In this document: positions 25,551 through 35,616 of the stretch, piece by piece
Position numbering within the stretch: the first letter of the stretch is position 1
How the letters are laid out: every line of letters starts with the position of its first letter
NCBI GenBank assembly: GCA_900472485.1
Contig: UCII01000001.1
Location: 183,986 to 247,985 of the forward strand
Reading direction: 5' to 3'
DNA from: Hyphomicrobiales bacterium
Lineage (GTDB): Bacteria; Pseudomonadota; Alphaproteobacteria; Rhizobiales; Rhizobiaceae
DNA length: 64,000 nt
The notes under the pieces: generated by a model
Told to the model about the DNA's origin: nothing
The model's input: only the letters and a program-made list of their open reading frames with translations
Databases searched by the model: none
Made by a program: the position numbers and the translations under genes

Positions 25551-26249
25551 ATGGCCAGAGGCATAAGGCGAACGGCGCGATCTCGAGATCGGCAGGACGG
25601 GGCTGCCACGCGGATAAGCCTGCTTGAAGCGGCCGGAGCCGTTTTCGCCGAATTCGGCTTCGACCGCGCGACTGCGAAGGAAATTGCCTTGCGTGCGGGG
25701 ACGAATGCAGCGGCGGTCAACTATCATTTCGGCGGCATAGAGGCCTTGTACGAAGACGTTCTCGCCGAGGCACATCACCGCCTGATGAGTTATGACATGC
25801 TTGCCCGCACGGTTAGCGCGGACATCGAGCCGAAGGAGAAGCTGCGCCGATTTATCGGGTTGCTGGTCAAAGTCGTGCGGACTGGCAATGAGCACTCATG
25901 GCCAGCCAAGGTGATCGTCCGCGAACTGATCGCGCCGACGCCGCATATCGATAAACTGCGACGCGAGGAAATAGAGCCCAAGAAAGCCTTGCTGTTCGGC
26001 GTCATCGCCCAGATCATCGGCGTAACACCAGACAATCCGCTGGTCGCTCAGGCTGCGCTCTCGACGATGGCGCCCTGTTTCATGCTGCTGGTGGCCGAAA
26101 AGCGCGTGTCCGAGATCATTCCGGCGCTCGGGCGGGAATCGACCTCGGATGAGGAGCTGGCGGATCGGCTTGTTCGCTTCACGCTCGGCGGGCTTGCCCA
26201 ACTCTCCCCATCGGGACAGGCGGCGGGATCACCGGAACAGCCGAGCTGA
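25551..26249 (+). CDS. TetR-family regulator, CecR/YbiH-like
   Basis: A 232-aa repressor: N-terminal HTH at ~20-65 (VFAEFGFDRATAKEIALRAG, then AAVNYHFGGIEALYEDV) and a helical effector domain. The combination with a divergent ybhGFSR-type operon matches E. coli cecR (ybiH)-ybhGFSR, where the TetR protein controls the exporter and drug sensitivity. AUG 25551 follows GGAAGGCGAAAGC. The operator at 25505-25533 supports local autoregulation. Confidence 0.88.
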   Translation: MARGIRRTARSRDRQDGAATRISLLEAAGAVFAEFGFDRATAKEIALRAGTNAAAVNYHFGGIEALYEDVLAEAHHRLMSYDMLARTVSADIEPKEKLRRFIGLLVKVVRTGNEHSWPAKVIVRELIAPTPHIDKLRREEIEPKKALLFGVIAQIIGVTPDNPLVAQAALSTMAPCFMLLVAEKRVSEIIPALGRESTSDEELADRLVRFTLGGLAQLSPSGQAAGSPEQPS

Positions 26250-26279
26250 CTCCTGGCAAATCACGCCTCGGGGGGGGCT

Positions 26280-27578
26280 TCAGCCTTCGAAACCGAAACG
26301 TTCGACATCGAAGTCGTCGCCATCGTAAGCTCCGGCTTGGGCCTCTGCCATGTCGTCGTGCATCGGAATGGGCGCGCTGACGAGGCTCGGGAGCGTCATG
26401 TCGACTGCCATGCCCGGCGGTTGCAGGGCCCAGGCGACGATGGCGCCGGTCGACATGGCTCCGACGCCACCGGATACGTCCTGCGAGGCGGAACTCGGGA
26501 GCTGCGCCATTGGCTGCATCTTTGCCATGGCGCTATCGGCCGTATTCTTCGCATTGTCCGAAACTACGAGCTTTCCGGCATCGTTGCGTCCCACGACCAG
26601 GCTGGCGAACACAGCAGGGGGGACGGGTCTTTCCGGTGCGGCCGTCGGGACGACAACGATGCTGCTGGTCGGCCGCCAAGCCGGCAGCGGAACGGCATAG
26701 GCCGCAAGATCGGCAAAGGGCTGGCTCTTGCTTTCCTCGGTCACTCGCTTGCCGAGCTGAAGCTCCAGCCCGGTCAGGGCTCTGCTCCTGGGCGTTGGCA
26801 GCATGCTGGTGAGGAGGCTGCGGTCGGGCGAGTCACTGCGAGACGCTATCGATGACCCGGCGTCGTCATCGTCATCCATGACGGTTGCGATCCTGCTGCT
26901 CATTTGAGATGGCCGCTTTTTGGATTGTGCGACCGCCACATCATAGCCCGGCAGCGGTCTGCCGTCCGCCGGCACGTGGAGTGTCTGCCCATTCGGGAAA
27001 AGCCGCGCCAGCTCCTGGCGCGACATTCTCGGCCAGGCCCTGACCCTGCCGACATCCAGATGCACGAAGGGCGAGCCGGAATTGGGATAGAAGCCCACGC
27101 CGCCGATCTGCATCTGCATGGCGATCGCCCGCAGGCTCGCAAGCTTCACGCCGGGAATGTAAAAATCCATCGCCTTGCCGAGCGTATGCTGGCTGTGTTT
27201 GGCAACGCCGGAGCTGCGCGAGCGGTTGCGCAGCATGCTGTTGGTCGAGGGAGAGCGGTAGGCCGAGACGACGTGAATGGCTTCGTTGGCGCCGCTGCGG
27301 CGATAGACCTCCCAGACAAGATCGAGCAATTCCGGATCGATCCTGGTCGGCTCGTTCTTTCGCCAGTCGCGTAAGAAACGATTGATTTGAGCAAGGCCCC
27401 GCGGGTCGTATTTACCGCTGCGTTTGAAGACGATGGTCGCCCTTTCTCCCGTATGGGTGAAGAAGAGCTTGAGCGCCCGATCCTCGGCCGCCGCGGTGCC
27501 GGCAAAAGCAGCGAGCACCAGCATTGCGATCAACGCCACCCGGCAAGCGACGAATGAGAAAGTCGTGGCGAAAACCAT
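26280..27578 (-). CDS. Exported YcbK/DUF882-family peptidase-like protein with long tail
   Basis: A 432-aa protein with an N-terminal signal (FSFVACRVALIAMLVLAAFAGTAAA). Residues ~30-200 are a DUF882/M15-like murein-peptidase domain with AIHVVSAYRSPSTNSMLR, SQHTLGKAMDFYIPGV and VHLDVGRVRAW, which supply the zinc-type His/Asp ligands (SQHT, D in AMDF, H in VHLD). The last ~200 residues are low-complexity, Ala/Pro/Ser-rich and probably disordered. No start has a clear ribosome site; 27578 was chosen for the signal peptide. It stands alone, end to end with tetR. Confidence 0.82.
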   Translation of the reverse strand: MVFATTFSFVACRVALIAMLVLAAFAGTAAAEDRALKLFFTHTGERATIVFKRSGKYDPRGLAQINRFLRDWRKNEPTRIDPELLDLVWEVYRRSGANEAIHVVSAYRSPSTNSMLRNRSRSSGVAKHSQHTLGKAMDFYIPGVKLASLRAIAMQMQIGGVGFYPNSGSPFVHLDVGRVRAWPRMSRQELARLFPNGQTLHVPADGRPLPGYDVAVAQSKKRPSQMSSRIATVMDDDDDAGSSIASRSDSPDRSLLTSMLPTPRSRALTGLELQLGKRVTEESKSQPFADLAAYAVPLPAWRPTSSIVVVPTAAPERPVPPAVFASLVVGRNDAGKLVVSDNAKNTADSAMAKMQPMAQLPSSASQDVSGGVGAMSTGAIVAWALQPPGMAVDMTLPSLVSAPIPMHDDMAEAQAGAYDGDDFDVERFGFEG

Positions 27579-27874
27579 CGCCGGAATGGAAAAGATCACG
27601 TGATGCACGGATACGACTTTCGCCTTGCTAAGAGAAACAGAAATCAGAGGCGCCGCGTCTGCGGCATCGCTATACCCTCCAATTATGGTCAACAAATCCC
27701 TAACGGACCGTTTATAGGCGGAAACGGCAAAATTTTGTCCGTTCGAGCGCATTCATGGGGCGGCTGTGGAGTCTCCTCCAAGCCCGGGCGAGCCTTATTT
27801 TGGAAAGCTTCAACTGCGCCGTTGCAATTTTGCGGGGTGTCAACCAGGGCCTGTGAGGCGCCATCTTCCGAAAT

Positions 27875-30616
27875 ATGGGGAAAAACCGGCTTTGCAAACG
27901 TTTTCGCGTGGGTTGCAAACTGCCGGCCAAGACAGCATCATCCCGCCCCATGAGTGGACAGAATCGATTTGCTCCCCCCTCAAGCGGGCAGCAAACAATC
28001 AGACGTAGCGACCTGTTGCGGCAGCTCCGGCGGGCCGGCTTGCGCCGTTTGACGACCATTGTCGCACCTGCCGGGTATGGCAAGACCTCTCTTGCCGTCC
28101 AATGGTACGAGCTGTTGAAGGAGGATGGTGTCAAGCTCTGCTGGGTGTCGCTCGATGCCGAACATACCAACCAGGAAGCCTTTCTGCTTGCGCTGATCGA
28201 TGCCTTGCAGACGCTGCTTCATGAGGATGGCGCGGACGCCGGCAACCTGCCTGCGGCGGCATTGCTTTCCGTGCTGGCGACGCGCCTGCGCAAGATCGAG
28301 GGGCCGCTCGTCGTCTTTCTCGACGACTATCATTTCGCCCAGACGGATGCGACCGAGGCGCTGATGGCGAAGATCCTCGCGGACCTCTCGCTCGAACACG
28401 TCAAGCTGGTGCTGGTCAGCCGCAGCCCGCCGAGGTTTCCGCTCTCCGCATTGCGGTTGCGTGGTGAGTTCAAACAGTTCGGTGTTGCCGAGCTTGGCTT
28501 TACCGATGCCGAAGCGGGAGAGCTTTTCGCCGGTAAGGGCACTCATCTGACAGAGGAGCAGGTCGGTTCCTTCAATCGCCGGACCGAAGGCTGGGCGGTT
28601 GCGCTGCAGATGGTGAGCCTGCTCGTATCGGAATCGGAGGAGAGCGACAGCATTCTGGCCTCTTTCGACGGCGGCGGTGCTGACATGGGCTCGTACCTGT
28701 CGGAGCAGGTGTTCGAGCATCTGCCTGAAGACATACGCGAGTTCCTCATCGGAACGGCCGCGCTTCCGGCCTTCAATCATTCGTTGCTCGAAGCCGTGCT
28801 GAAAAGCAAGGAGCAGGCGGATCTCAGCGAGAGGCTGGCTGACTACGCGCTCCCGGTTACGTTGCTGGCAGGCCCCGGCAACTGGATGCGGTTTCATCCG
28901 GTTTTCAACGAGTTCCTGAAGAAGACCGCCAGCCGCAGGGGGATCGATGCCAATCTTGCACTCAATCGCGCCGCCCACTGGTTTGAAGCGCAGGGCGATA
29001 TAGATCGGGCCGTGCATCATGCACTTTCGGCGGGCGACGCCAATCTTGCCGCGCGCATCGTCGAAACCTCCGGCGGCTGGCGGCGCGTCTATGCCACCAC
29101 TCGCGGCGGCGCGACGCTCTTTCAGGCCTTGAGCGGACGCGCCTCGGAAATCGATCTCGTCCGCTTTCCGCTTGCGACGCTTGGACTCTCGATCTTCAAC
29201 GCCAAGGCGGCGCAGCTTGCTGCCGCCAATCACTATCTTGTCATCGCCGAGCGGGCCGCTGCTGCAGACCCGAGCTTGGCAAAGGACCTGCGCGTCGTGC
29301 GCATCCTTCTGGCGCTTTATACGGATCACTGGGCGACGGCGGCCGATCTTTCCGCGCTCGAAGATGATTTGCGGCAGCCGGATGGAATGGAGCTCATTCA
29401 TCGGGCGCTGGCGCTCAACATGCTTTCCTACAATTTCCTGATCCGCAGCGAGCTTGACCGGGCACTGCACTACGGGCATCTGGCCATTCGGGCCTTTCGC
29501 GACGGTGGCGCCGATTTCGGTGCCATGCACCTCTATACCCATATCGGCCAGGCCTTCTTTCTCTCCGGTGATTGTGTGAGCGCGCTGTCGGCCTATGAAG
29601 AGCTGATCTGCGAAGCGCAGACCAATATCGGTCCGGGCAGTGATCTCGATGCCGTCGGCCAGGTGTTGAAGGCTGAGGTTCTGTCGATGCGCGGCGAGGC
29701 GGAGCCAGCGGCGGAGATGCTCGGATGGGCGCTGCCTCACCTCGAGCTTCACGATACCTGGTTTGACCTTTTGGCTGCGGGCTTCATGGCCGAGCAACGG
29801 GTCCTGCGGATGCGCGAAGATTTGCTTTCCGCCCATGCAGCGATGGATCGCATTCGCGCCGTGGCGCGGCGGCGCGGCTTCGATCGGCTCACGCGACTGA
29901 TTGACGGCGAGCGCGCCATGTTGCTCATGGCATCGGGCGATCTCGATCAGGCAATCCGCCATGCGGAGGCCAATGGCTTCGGCATGCAGGCAATCGTTTC
30001 AGATCGCGCCAATACGCTGGCCATCCATCTGCGCGGAGCCACGCCGGCGATCTTCTGGACACGCGTCTATCTGGCTCTTGGCGAGACGGCCAAGGCGCGC
30101 GAGGTCTTTGATCAGTTCAGGATGCGTCAGTCGCAGCGTCCGCATGTCCCGCGCGCGATCGAGCTTGCTCTCATCGAAATAGGGATCCTTCTGGCGGAAG
30201 GCCGCGCGGATCTCGCCGCAGCCAGCCTTTCCGATCTCGTGTTGACGACCCCCCTCGACGACTACCAGGCGCTGCTTCATCTCGATCACTCCGCGGGACT
30301 CGGCGAGCTTCGCGCACTCGCCAATCATCCAACCGTCGCAAACGTTCCTCGAAAGCGTCTCCAGTCTCTGCTCGCAAGTGGGGAGACGGTGCACGAGCCA
30401 GCCGTCGATGATGGCGGTTATGCCTTTACCGGCCGGGAGCGCATGGTGCTTGAACTGCTGAGTTCGGGGCTTTCCAACAAGGAAATCGGCCGGAATCTGG
30501 CCTTGTCCGACAATACGATCAAATTTCACCTACGCAATATCTTTGCGAAGCTCAACGTCTCCACGCGGACTGCGGCCGTGACCGCAGCACGCCAAAAGGG
30601 CATGCTCGATCGCTAA
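27875..30616 (+). CDS. Large MalT-like LuxR-family ATPase regulator (LAL)
   Basis: A 913-aa transcription activator. An N-terminal STAND-type ATPase follows a short tail: Walker A APAGYGKTS (64-72), a Walker-B-like LVVFLDDYHFA near 145. The middle has winged-helix and TPR-like helices (~350-830), and the C-terminus a LuxR HTH (FTGRERMVLELLSSGLSNKE and NTIKFHLRNIFAKLNV). MalT-type proteins bind ATP and an inducer, oligomerise and activate transcription. ATG 27950 is an alternative start; neither has a good ribosome site. It lies upstream of, and in line with, the hyuBA-transporter operon, separated by a terminator, so that operon is a likely target. Confidence 0.88.
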   Translation: MGKNRLCKRFRVGCKLPAKTASSRPMSGQNRFAPPSSGQQTIRRSDLLRQLRRAGLRRLTTIVAPAGYGKTSLAVQWYELLKEDGVKLCWVSLDAEHTNQEAFLLALIDALQTLLHEDGADAGNLPAAALLSVLATRLRKIEGPLVVFLDDYHFAQTDATEALMAKILADLSLEHVKLVLVSRSPPRFPLSALRLRGEFKQFGVAELGFTDAEAGELFAGKGTHLTEEQVGSFNRRTEGWAVALQMVSLLVSESEESDSILASFDGGGADMGSYLSEQVFEHLPEDIREFLIGTAALPAFNHSLLEAVLKSKEQADLSERLADYALPVTLLAGPGNWMRFHPVFNEFLKKTASRRGIDANLALNRAAHWFEAQGDIDRAVHHALSAGDANLAARIVETSGGWRRVYATTRGGATLFQALSGRASEIDLVRFPLATLGLSIFNAKAAQLAAANHYLVIAERAAAADPSLAKDLRVVRILLALYTDHWATAADLSALEDDLRQPDGMELIHRALALNMLSYNFLIRSELDRALHYGHLAIRAFRDGGADFGAMHLYTHIGQAFFLSGDCVSALSAYEELICEAQTNIGPGSDLDAVGQVLKAEVLSMRGEAEPAAEMLGWALPHLELHDTWFDLLAAGFMAEQRVLRMREDLLSAHAAMDRIRAVARRRGFDRLTRLIDGERAMLLMASGDLDQAIRHAEANGFGMQAIVSDRANTLAIHLRGATPAIFWTRVYLALGETAKAREVFDQFRMRQSQRPHVPRAIELALIEIGILLAEGRADLAAASLSDLVLTTPLDDYQALLHLDHSAGLGELRALANHPTVANVPRKRLQSLLASGETVHEPAVDDGGYAFTGRERMVLELLSSGLSNKEIGRNLALSDNTIKFHLRNIFAKLNVSTRTAAVTAARQKGMLDR

Positions 30617-30638
30617 CCTACCCGTTCGGGTGGGTTTT
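30617..30638 (+). terminator. Intrinsic terminator of the MalT-like gene
   Basis: An 8-bp stem (30617-30624 with 30627-30634, one G-T pair) with a 2-base loop is followed by TTTT, immediately after the stop codon. It separates the regulator from the hyuB operon. Confidence 0.75.
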
Positions 30639-30729
30639 GGGGCGCCCGCCCACCCATCGGGAAGGCTATCGACGGACGAAAAAACACCTAATCTGCACTC
30701 GTGCGAATATAATAATGAGGGGTAGATTC

Positions 30730-32409
30730 GTGATCGTCGTCGATCCGGTGACGCAGGAGATTATCGAGGGCAAGCTGGCAGCCACCGTCGATGAGATGGG
30801 CGTGGTCATGGCAAGGACCTCGATGAGCCCCGTGATCTATGAGGTGCTTGATTTCGCCTGCGGTCTCCTCACCCGTGACGGCGAGCTCGTGGCGCAGATG
30901 AACGGCATCACCCTGTTCACCGGTACCTTCGGCACTCAGGTCAAGTCGCTGATCGCACTTTATGGCGATGATTTGGAAGATGGTGACATCCTGCTCACCA
31001 ACGATCCCTATTCCGGGGGCACACATGCCTGCGATTTTGCCATCGTCAAGCCGATTTTCTTCGATGGCCGGATATTGGCCTATGCCATCAATGTTGCGCA
31101 TTATCTCGATGTCGGCGGCTCTGTTCCGGGCTCGCTTGCGCCGAATGCCACCTCCGTTTTTCAAGAGGGATTGAGGCTGCCGGGCGTGAAAGTCGTGCGC
31201 AGCGATCGCTTCTCGGGAGAGATCCTGCGAATTATCCGCGAGAATGTCCGTCTGCCCGAAGTCGCGATCGGCGATCTTACGGCTCAGGTGGCGACCGTCC
31301 GTGTTGCGGCTCGTCGGATGGGCGAGCTTGCGCGCAAATATGGCACCGATGTTGTGGAAGCCGCATTCGATCACCTCCTGTCGGTCAGCGAGAAGCAGGC
31401 ACGCGCCGCCATCGCCGCACTGCCAGACGGCACCTATGAGGCGGAAGATATTATCGACGGGGATGGCGTCACCACGGATCCCATTTCGGTCAAGGTTGCC
31501 GTCACGATTTCCGGAGATCGCCTGACGGCGGATTTCACCGGTTGCCCGCCCGCAGTCGCGGGCCCGATCAATTGCGCTGCAGGCGCGCTGCAGTCGGCGG
31601 TGCGCACCATCTTCAAGGCGCTGGTCGCGCCGCAGGCGCCGTCCAATGAGGGCTGGTTCCGGCCACTCTCCGTCGTTGCACCGAAAGGCTCGGTTTTCAC
31701 CGCCGAGAAGCCGTCACCGACAGGCTGGTATTACGAGGGTTCGGTGCATGCTTCAGAACTCGTCTGGAAGGCCGTTGCCAAGCTGATGCCGGAGCGGTTC
31801 TCCGCCGGTTCCTATACGAGCCTCTGCGTCGTCTATGTTTCCGGCAAGGACGAGGCGGGGCAGCCATTTATCCATATCGAGCCGCAGCATGGCGGCTGGG
31901 GGGCGAGCAGGGATGGCGACGGCGCCAATGCAGTGATCGCGCTCACCGATGGCGATACCTATAATTACTCCGTCGAGGTCATCGAAGCCCGTTTTCCCTT
32001 GCTCGTGCGCCGCTATGAGCTGAACGTTGAAGGGGGATCGGGCGCGGGCCGCCGTCGCGGCGGTTTCGGTGTCATTCGCGAATATGAAATCCTCGGAGAA
32101 GGCGCTTCCGCCTATTGCAGCTTCGGGCGAACGGACACGCCCCCTTGGGGCATAGACGGCGGCAAGCCCGGCAGCATCAATCTTCTGCAGGTGGAAGAGA
32201 ACGGCGGGAACGTCCGTAATTTCGGCCGCGAGCCGCATATCGAACTGAATCGCGGCGATCTCGTGCGGATCATCACTGGCGGCGGAGGCGGCTGGGGCAA
32301 CCCGCGCGCTCGCGAACGGGAACAGGTCCGCCGCGATGTAGAAGACGGCTACCTCACTCGGGAGGTAGCACGCAACCTGTATGGATATGAAGAAGGTATG
32401 GCGTCATGA
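30730..32409 (+). CDS. hyuB: Hydantoinase/oxoprolinase subunit B
   Basis: A 559-aa cytoplasmic subunit of the HyuA/HyuB family, which covers ATP-dependent N-methylhydantoinases, 5-oxoprolinases and acetone/acetophenone carboxylases. Characteristic segments are AATVDEMGVVMARTSMSPVIYE, LLTNDPYSGGTHACDF and GGGGGWGNP. The preferred start is GTG 30730, 7 bases after GAGGGG; upstream in-frame codons look non-coding. Its end overlaps hyuA (ATGA). Being in one operon with a complete ABC importer, it probably acts on the imported compound, a cyclic amide or related molecule; the exact substrate is unknown. Confidence 0.9.
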   Translation: MIVVDPVTQEIIEGKLAATVDEMGVVMARTSMSPVIYEVLDFACGLLTRDGELVAQMNGITLFTGTFGTQVKSLIALYGDDLEDGDILLTNDPYSGGTHACDFAIVKPIFFDGRILAYAINVAHYLDVGGSVPGSLAPNATSVFQEGLRLPGVKVVRSDRFSGEILRIIRENVRLPEVAIGDLTAQVATVRVAARRMGELARKYGTDVVEAAFDHLLSVSEKQARAAIAALPDGTYEAEDIIDGDGVTTDPISVKVAVTISGDRLTADFTGCPPAVAGPINCAAGALQSAVRTIFKALVAPQAPSNEGWFRPLSVVAPKGSVFTAEKPSPTGWYYEGSVHASELVWKAVAKLMPERFSAGSYTSLCVVYVSGKDEAGQPFIHIEPQHGGWGASRDGDGANAVIALTDGDTYNYSVEVIEARFPLLVRRYELNVEGGSGAGRRRGGFGVIREYEILGEGASAYCSFGRTDTPPWGIDGGKPGSINLLQVEENGGNVRNFGREPHIELNRGDLVRIITGGGGGWGNPRAREREQVRRDVEDGYLTREVARNLYGYEEGMAS

Positions 32410-34469
32410 TCAGGCTGGCGACGGATGTAGGCGGTACCTTTACCGACCTCGTCGGTTATGATGAGCGCACGGGCGAAATCTTCACCGCCAAGAGCCTGAC
32501 GACCGTTCATGACCAATCCGAAGGTGTGCTTGCGGCAATCGAGCTCGCCGAGAAGAAGGATGGGCTTTCGGCGCGCGATGTGATCTTTTTCGCCCATGGC
32601 GGAACGACCGTCATCAATGCGATTACAGAGCGCAAGGGCGTCAAGACGGCGCTGGTCACCACTGCAGGATTTCGTGACGTGCTGGAAATCGGCCGCGGCA
32701 ATCGCCCCGATCTCTACAATCTCCAGTTCAAGAGCCCGGAAGCCTTCGTTCCGCGCAGCCTGCGCTTCGAGGTGCGCGAACGTCTGGATGCCAAAGGTCG
32801 GGTGCTGACGCCTATCGAGCTTGGCGATATCGAGCCGATCATCCATGAATGCCGCGCTCGCAAAGTGGAGGCGGTCGCTGTCATCTTCCTTCACAGCTAC
32901 GCCAATCCCGAGCACGAGATCGCCTGCGCCAAGGCGATCGCCGAGGCGCTGCCGGATGTCACGGTTTGCGCCAGCCATGAGGTTTCGCGTCAATGGCGCG
33001 AATACGAGCGCTCCAACACGGCCGTGCTCAACGCCTATGTCCAGCCGATCATCAAGCGCTACTTTGCGCGGCTTGAAAGCGCCCTGACGGAGCGCGACCT
33101 CACCTGCCCCTACTATGCCATGCAGTCGAACGGCGGTATCTCCACCTTCGATCAGGCGCAGATGAGCCCGCTGACGCTGGTCGAATCCGGCCCGGCCGGC
33201 GGTGTGGCGGGCGCCGCGCGGATCGGCACCGTGCTTGGCGAATCCGAAGTCCTGTCGCTCGACGTCGGTGGCACGACGGCGAAATGCTCGCTGATCCACG
33301 ATAGCCGCGCGACGCTCGACAGCGAATACAAGCTTGAGCACACCCGCATCGCGCCCGGCTATCCAGTGCAGGTGCCGGTGGTCGATATCGTCGAAATCGG
33401 CGCCGGCGGCGGCTCGATTGCCCGTATCGACGAGCGCGGCGCGCTCCGCGTCGGCCCGGAAAGTGCTGGATCGACACCGGGACCGGCCTGCTATGGCCGT
33501 GGCGGTGAGAAGCCGACGCTATCCGATGCTTTGCTGACGCTCGGCATCTTCGATCCGGCAAGCTTTGCTGGCGGCCAGATGCAGCTCGACAAGTCTAAGG
33601 CGGCCGCGGCAATCGAGACGGTTGCCGCGCCGATGGGGTTATCGGTCGAGGATGCGGCGCTCGCAATCGTCGAGATCGCGCATGCGTCGATGATCAATGC
33701 GCTGAAGCTGGTGACAGTCCAGCGCGGGCATGATCCGCGCGATGCCGCTTTCGTCATTTCCGGGGGCGCGGGACCTGCACTTGCTGCGCGCCTCGGGCGC
33801 GATCTTGGCGTGAAGACGACGGTCGTGCCGCCGCATCCCGGCATCTTTTCGGCCTGGGGAATGCTGGCAGCCGAGCCGCGGGCCGATTTCCGCAGCACGT
33901 GGTTCGCTCCCCTTGGTTCGGAAGCCGTCAGCAATCTCAAGCGCCGGTTCGATGAGCTGAAGCGTGAGGCGGTCGAATATTTCTCAAAAGGCGATGCGGC
34001 GGAGATACGTTATGCCTGCCGCGTCGAAGCCCGCTATCGCGGTCAGGAGCACGGCGTCTTCGCTCTTTTCGACATGGAGGATGATGCCGAAAGCTTTGCT
34101 GAACGCTTCCATGCCGCCCATGAGCGCGCCTATACCTTCTGCCTGCCCGCTTCGCCGGTGGAGATTACCATGATCCATCTGGAGGCTGTGCTCCACGGCT
34201 CGGTCATCGCCATTCCGAAACTCGATCGCAGCGGGCGGTCGCTGGATGCAGCCCTCAAGGGTCGTCGCGAGGTCTATTTCGGCGGGACGACCGGTTGGGT
34301 GTCCTGCCCCGTCTACGAGCGCACGCGACTGCCGTCTTCCGAGAGAATTGCCGGCCCTCTCATCATCGAGGAGGCAACCGCGACATCGTTGGTTGTTGCC
34401 GGACAGGAACTGGAAGTGAGCGAGGAGGGTTTGCTGCTCATCCGCGAACACGATGGGGGAAGCGTCTAG
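32406..34469 (+). CDS. hyuA: Hydantoinase/oxoprolinase subunit A
   Basis: A 687-aa ATP-binding subunit with an acetate/sugar-kinase-like fold: phosphate-1 motif TDVGGTFTDLV at residues ~6-16, second phosphate motif LSLDVGGTTAKCSLI (~285) and adenosine-type GGAGPALAARLGRDLG (~450). HGGTTVINAITERKG and ESGPAGGVAGAA are conserved in the family. With HyuB it would hydrolyse or carboxylate a cyclic amide or ketone at the cost of ATP. The next gene, the ATPase of the importer, starts 2 bp downstream. Confidence 0.92.
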   Translation: MIRLATDVGGTFTDLVGYDERTGEIFTAKSLTTVHDQSEGVLAAIELAEKKDGLSARDVIFFAHGGTTVINAITERKGVKTALVTTAGFRDVLEIGRGNRPDLYNLQFKSPEAFVPRSLRFEVRERLDAKGRVLTPIELGDIEPIIHECRARKVEAVAVIFLHSYANPEHEIACAKAIAEALPDVTVCASHEVSRQWREYERSNTAVLNAYVQPIIKRYFARLESALTERDLTCPYYAMQSNGGISTFDQAQMSPLTLVESGPAGGVAGAARIGTVLGESEVLSLDVGGTTAKCSLIHDSRATLDSEYKLEHTRIAPGYPVQVPVVDIVEIGAGGGSIARIDERGALRVGPESAGSTPGPACYGRGGEKPTLSDALLTLGIFDPASFAGGQMQLDKSKAAAAIETVAAPMGLSVEDAALAIVEIAHASMINALKLVTVQRGHDPRDAAFVISGGAGPALAARLGRDLGVKTTVVPPHPGIFSAWGMLAAEPRADFRSTWFAPLGSEAVSNLKRRFDELKREAVEYFSKGDAAEIRYACRVEARYRGQEHGVFALFDMEDDAESFAERFHAAHERAYTFCLPASPVEITMIHLEAVLHGSVIAIPKLDRSGRSLDAALKGRREVYFGGTTGWVSCPVYERTRLPSSERIAGPLIIEEATATSLVVAGQELEVSEEGLLLIREHDGGSV

Positions 34470-34470
34470 T

Positions 34471-35568
34471 ATGGCGATAGCGATCGGTCTCGACCATATC
34501 GTCAGAAATTACGGGCCGACGCGCGCCGTCGACGACGTGACGCTCGACATCAGGGCAGGGGAGTTCTTTACGCTGCTCGGCTCGTCCGGTTGTGGTAAGA
34601 GTTCTCTATTGAAGCTGATCGGTGGCTTTGACAAGCCCACCTCGGGTCGTGTGCTTTTCGATGGAAGGGACATGGCCGACGTTCCGGCCAACCGCCGGCC
34701 GGTGAATACCGTCTTCCAGTCGCTCGGGCTCTTTCCGCATATGAATGTCGCCCAGAATGTCGGCTATGGGCTGAAGTTGCGCGGGTTGTCTGGTGCCGCC
34801 TTGAAAAGCAAGGTCGATGGTGCATTGGACCTCGTCGAACTTTCGGGTTTTGCGGATCGTGACGTCAATCTTCTCTCAGGCGGCCAGCGCCAGCGCGTTG
34901 CGCTGGCTCGCGCGCTCGTCATGGAACCGGGCATTCTTCTGCTCGACGAACCCCTGACCGGGCTTGACGAACGTCTGCGTCAGCAGATGCGCGACGAATT
35001 CGGCCGCCTTCACAAGCGTACCGGAGCGACCTTCATTCTCGTCACCCACAATCAGGACGAGGCGCTCAGCCTTTCCGACCGTATGGCTGTCATGCACAAG
35101 GGGCGGATCGAGCAGACCGACGTGCCATCGCGTTTCTTCGAGGCGCCGGCCAATGCCTTCGTTGCCCGTTTTGTCGGCATCGATACGCTTCTGAGGCCCG
35201 AAAGCATCTCGATTGCCGACGGCAGGGCTCTCGTCATGATTGCTGGACAGCGCATCAGTGCCAGCGTGTCTGGAGCGGCGCCGACGTCCGATGCGCTTGT
35301 CGCAATCCGCCCAGACCGAATTGAACTGCTCCCGGCTGCGGGAGAGGCCGCCGAAATAATTGAACTTAAGGTTGTCGAAAGCATCTATCGCGGACTCAGC
35401 CATGACGTTACGCTCGCTTTCGCCGACAGCCAGCGCGTGGTGTTAACGACTAGCGCGGACGCAGCTCCGCCCTTGCCGGGCGAAAGCGTGCGCGTGTGTC
35501 TGAAGCCGGGCGCTGCGCTCCTGATCGATCGTTCCGGAATACCGGCTCTGGCTGGAGGCGATGAGTAG
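34471..35568 (+). CDS. ABC importer ATPase, PotA-like
   Basis: A 365-aa ATPase with a complete motif set: Walker A GSSGCGKSSLL, Q-loop TVFQSLGLFPHM, LSGGQRQR, Walker B ILLLDEPLTGLD and H-loop LVTHNQDEAL, followed by a TOBE domain from ~270. ATG 34471 follows GGGGGAAG directly after hyuA. It powers the PotBC-like permeases at 36884 and 37735. The translational proximity to hyuA says that uptake and catabolism are made together. Confidence 0.92.
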   Translation: MAIAIGLDHIVRNYGPTRAVDDVTLDIRAGEFFTLLGSSGCGKSSLLKLIGGFDKPTSGRVLFDGRDMADVPANRRPVNTVFQSLGLFPHMNVAQNVGYGLKLRGLSGAALKSKVDGALDLVELSGFADRDVNLLSGGQRQRVALARALVMEPGILLLDEPLTGLDERLRQQMRDEFGRLHKRTGATFILVTHNQDEALSLSDRMAVMHKGRIEQTDVPSRFFEAPANAFVARFVGIDTLLRPESISIADGRALVMIAGQRISASVSGAAPTSDALVAIRPDRIELLPAAGEAAEIIELKVVESIYRGLSHDVTLAFADSQRVVLTTSADAAPPLPGESVRVCLKPGAALLIDRSGIPALAGGDE

Positions 35569-35616
35569 AACCCGAATAGCTGACACAAGCGAAAAATGAG
35601 GGAAGGGAATGACACG

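Noticed and set aside
27980..29962. 660-aa open frame on the minus strand
   Set aside because: It lies wholly antisense to the MalT-like gene, has no family motif and arises from the third-position GC bias of the real gene.
30708..30713. TATAAT as -10 box for hyuB
   Set aside because: The transcript would begin within the ribosome site of the preferred start, and no -35 match is present at the right distance.
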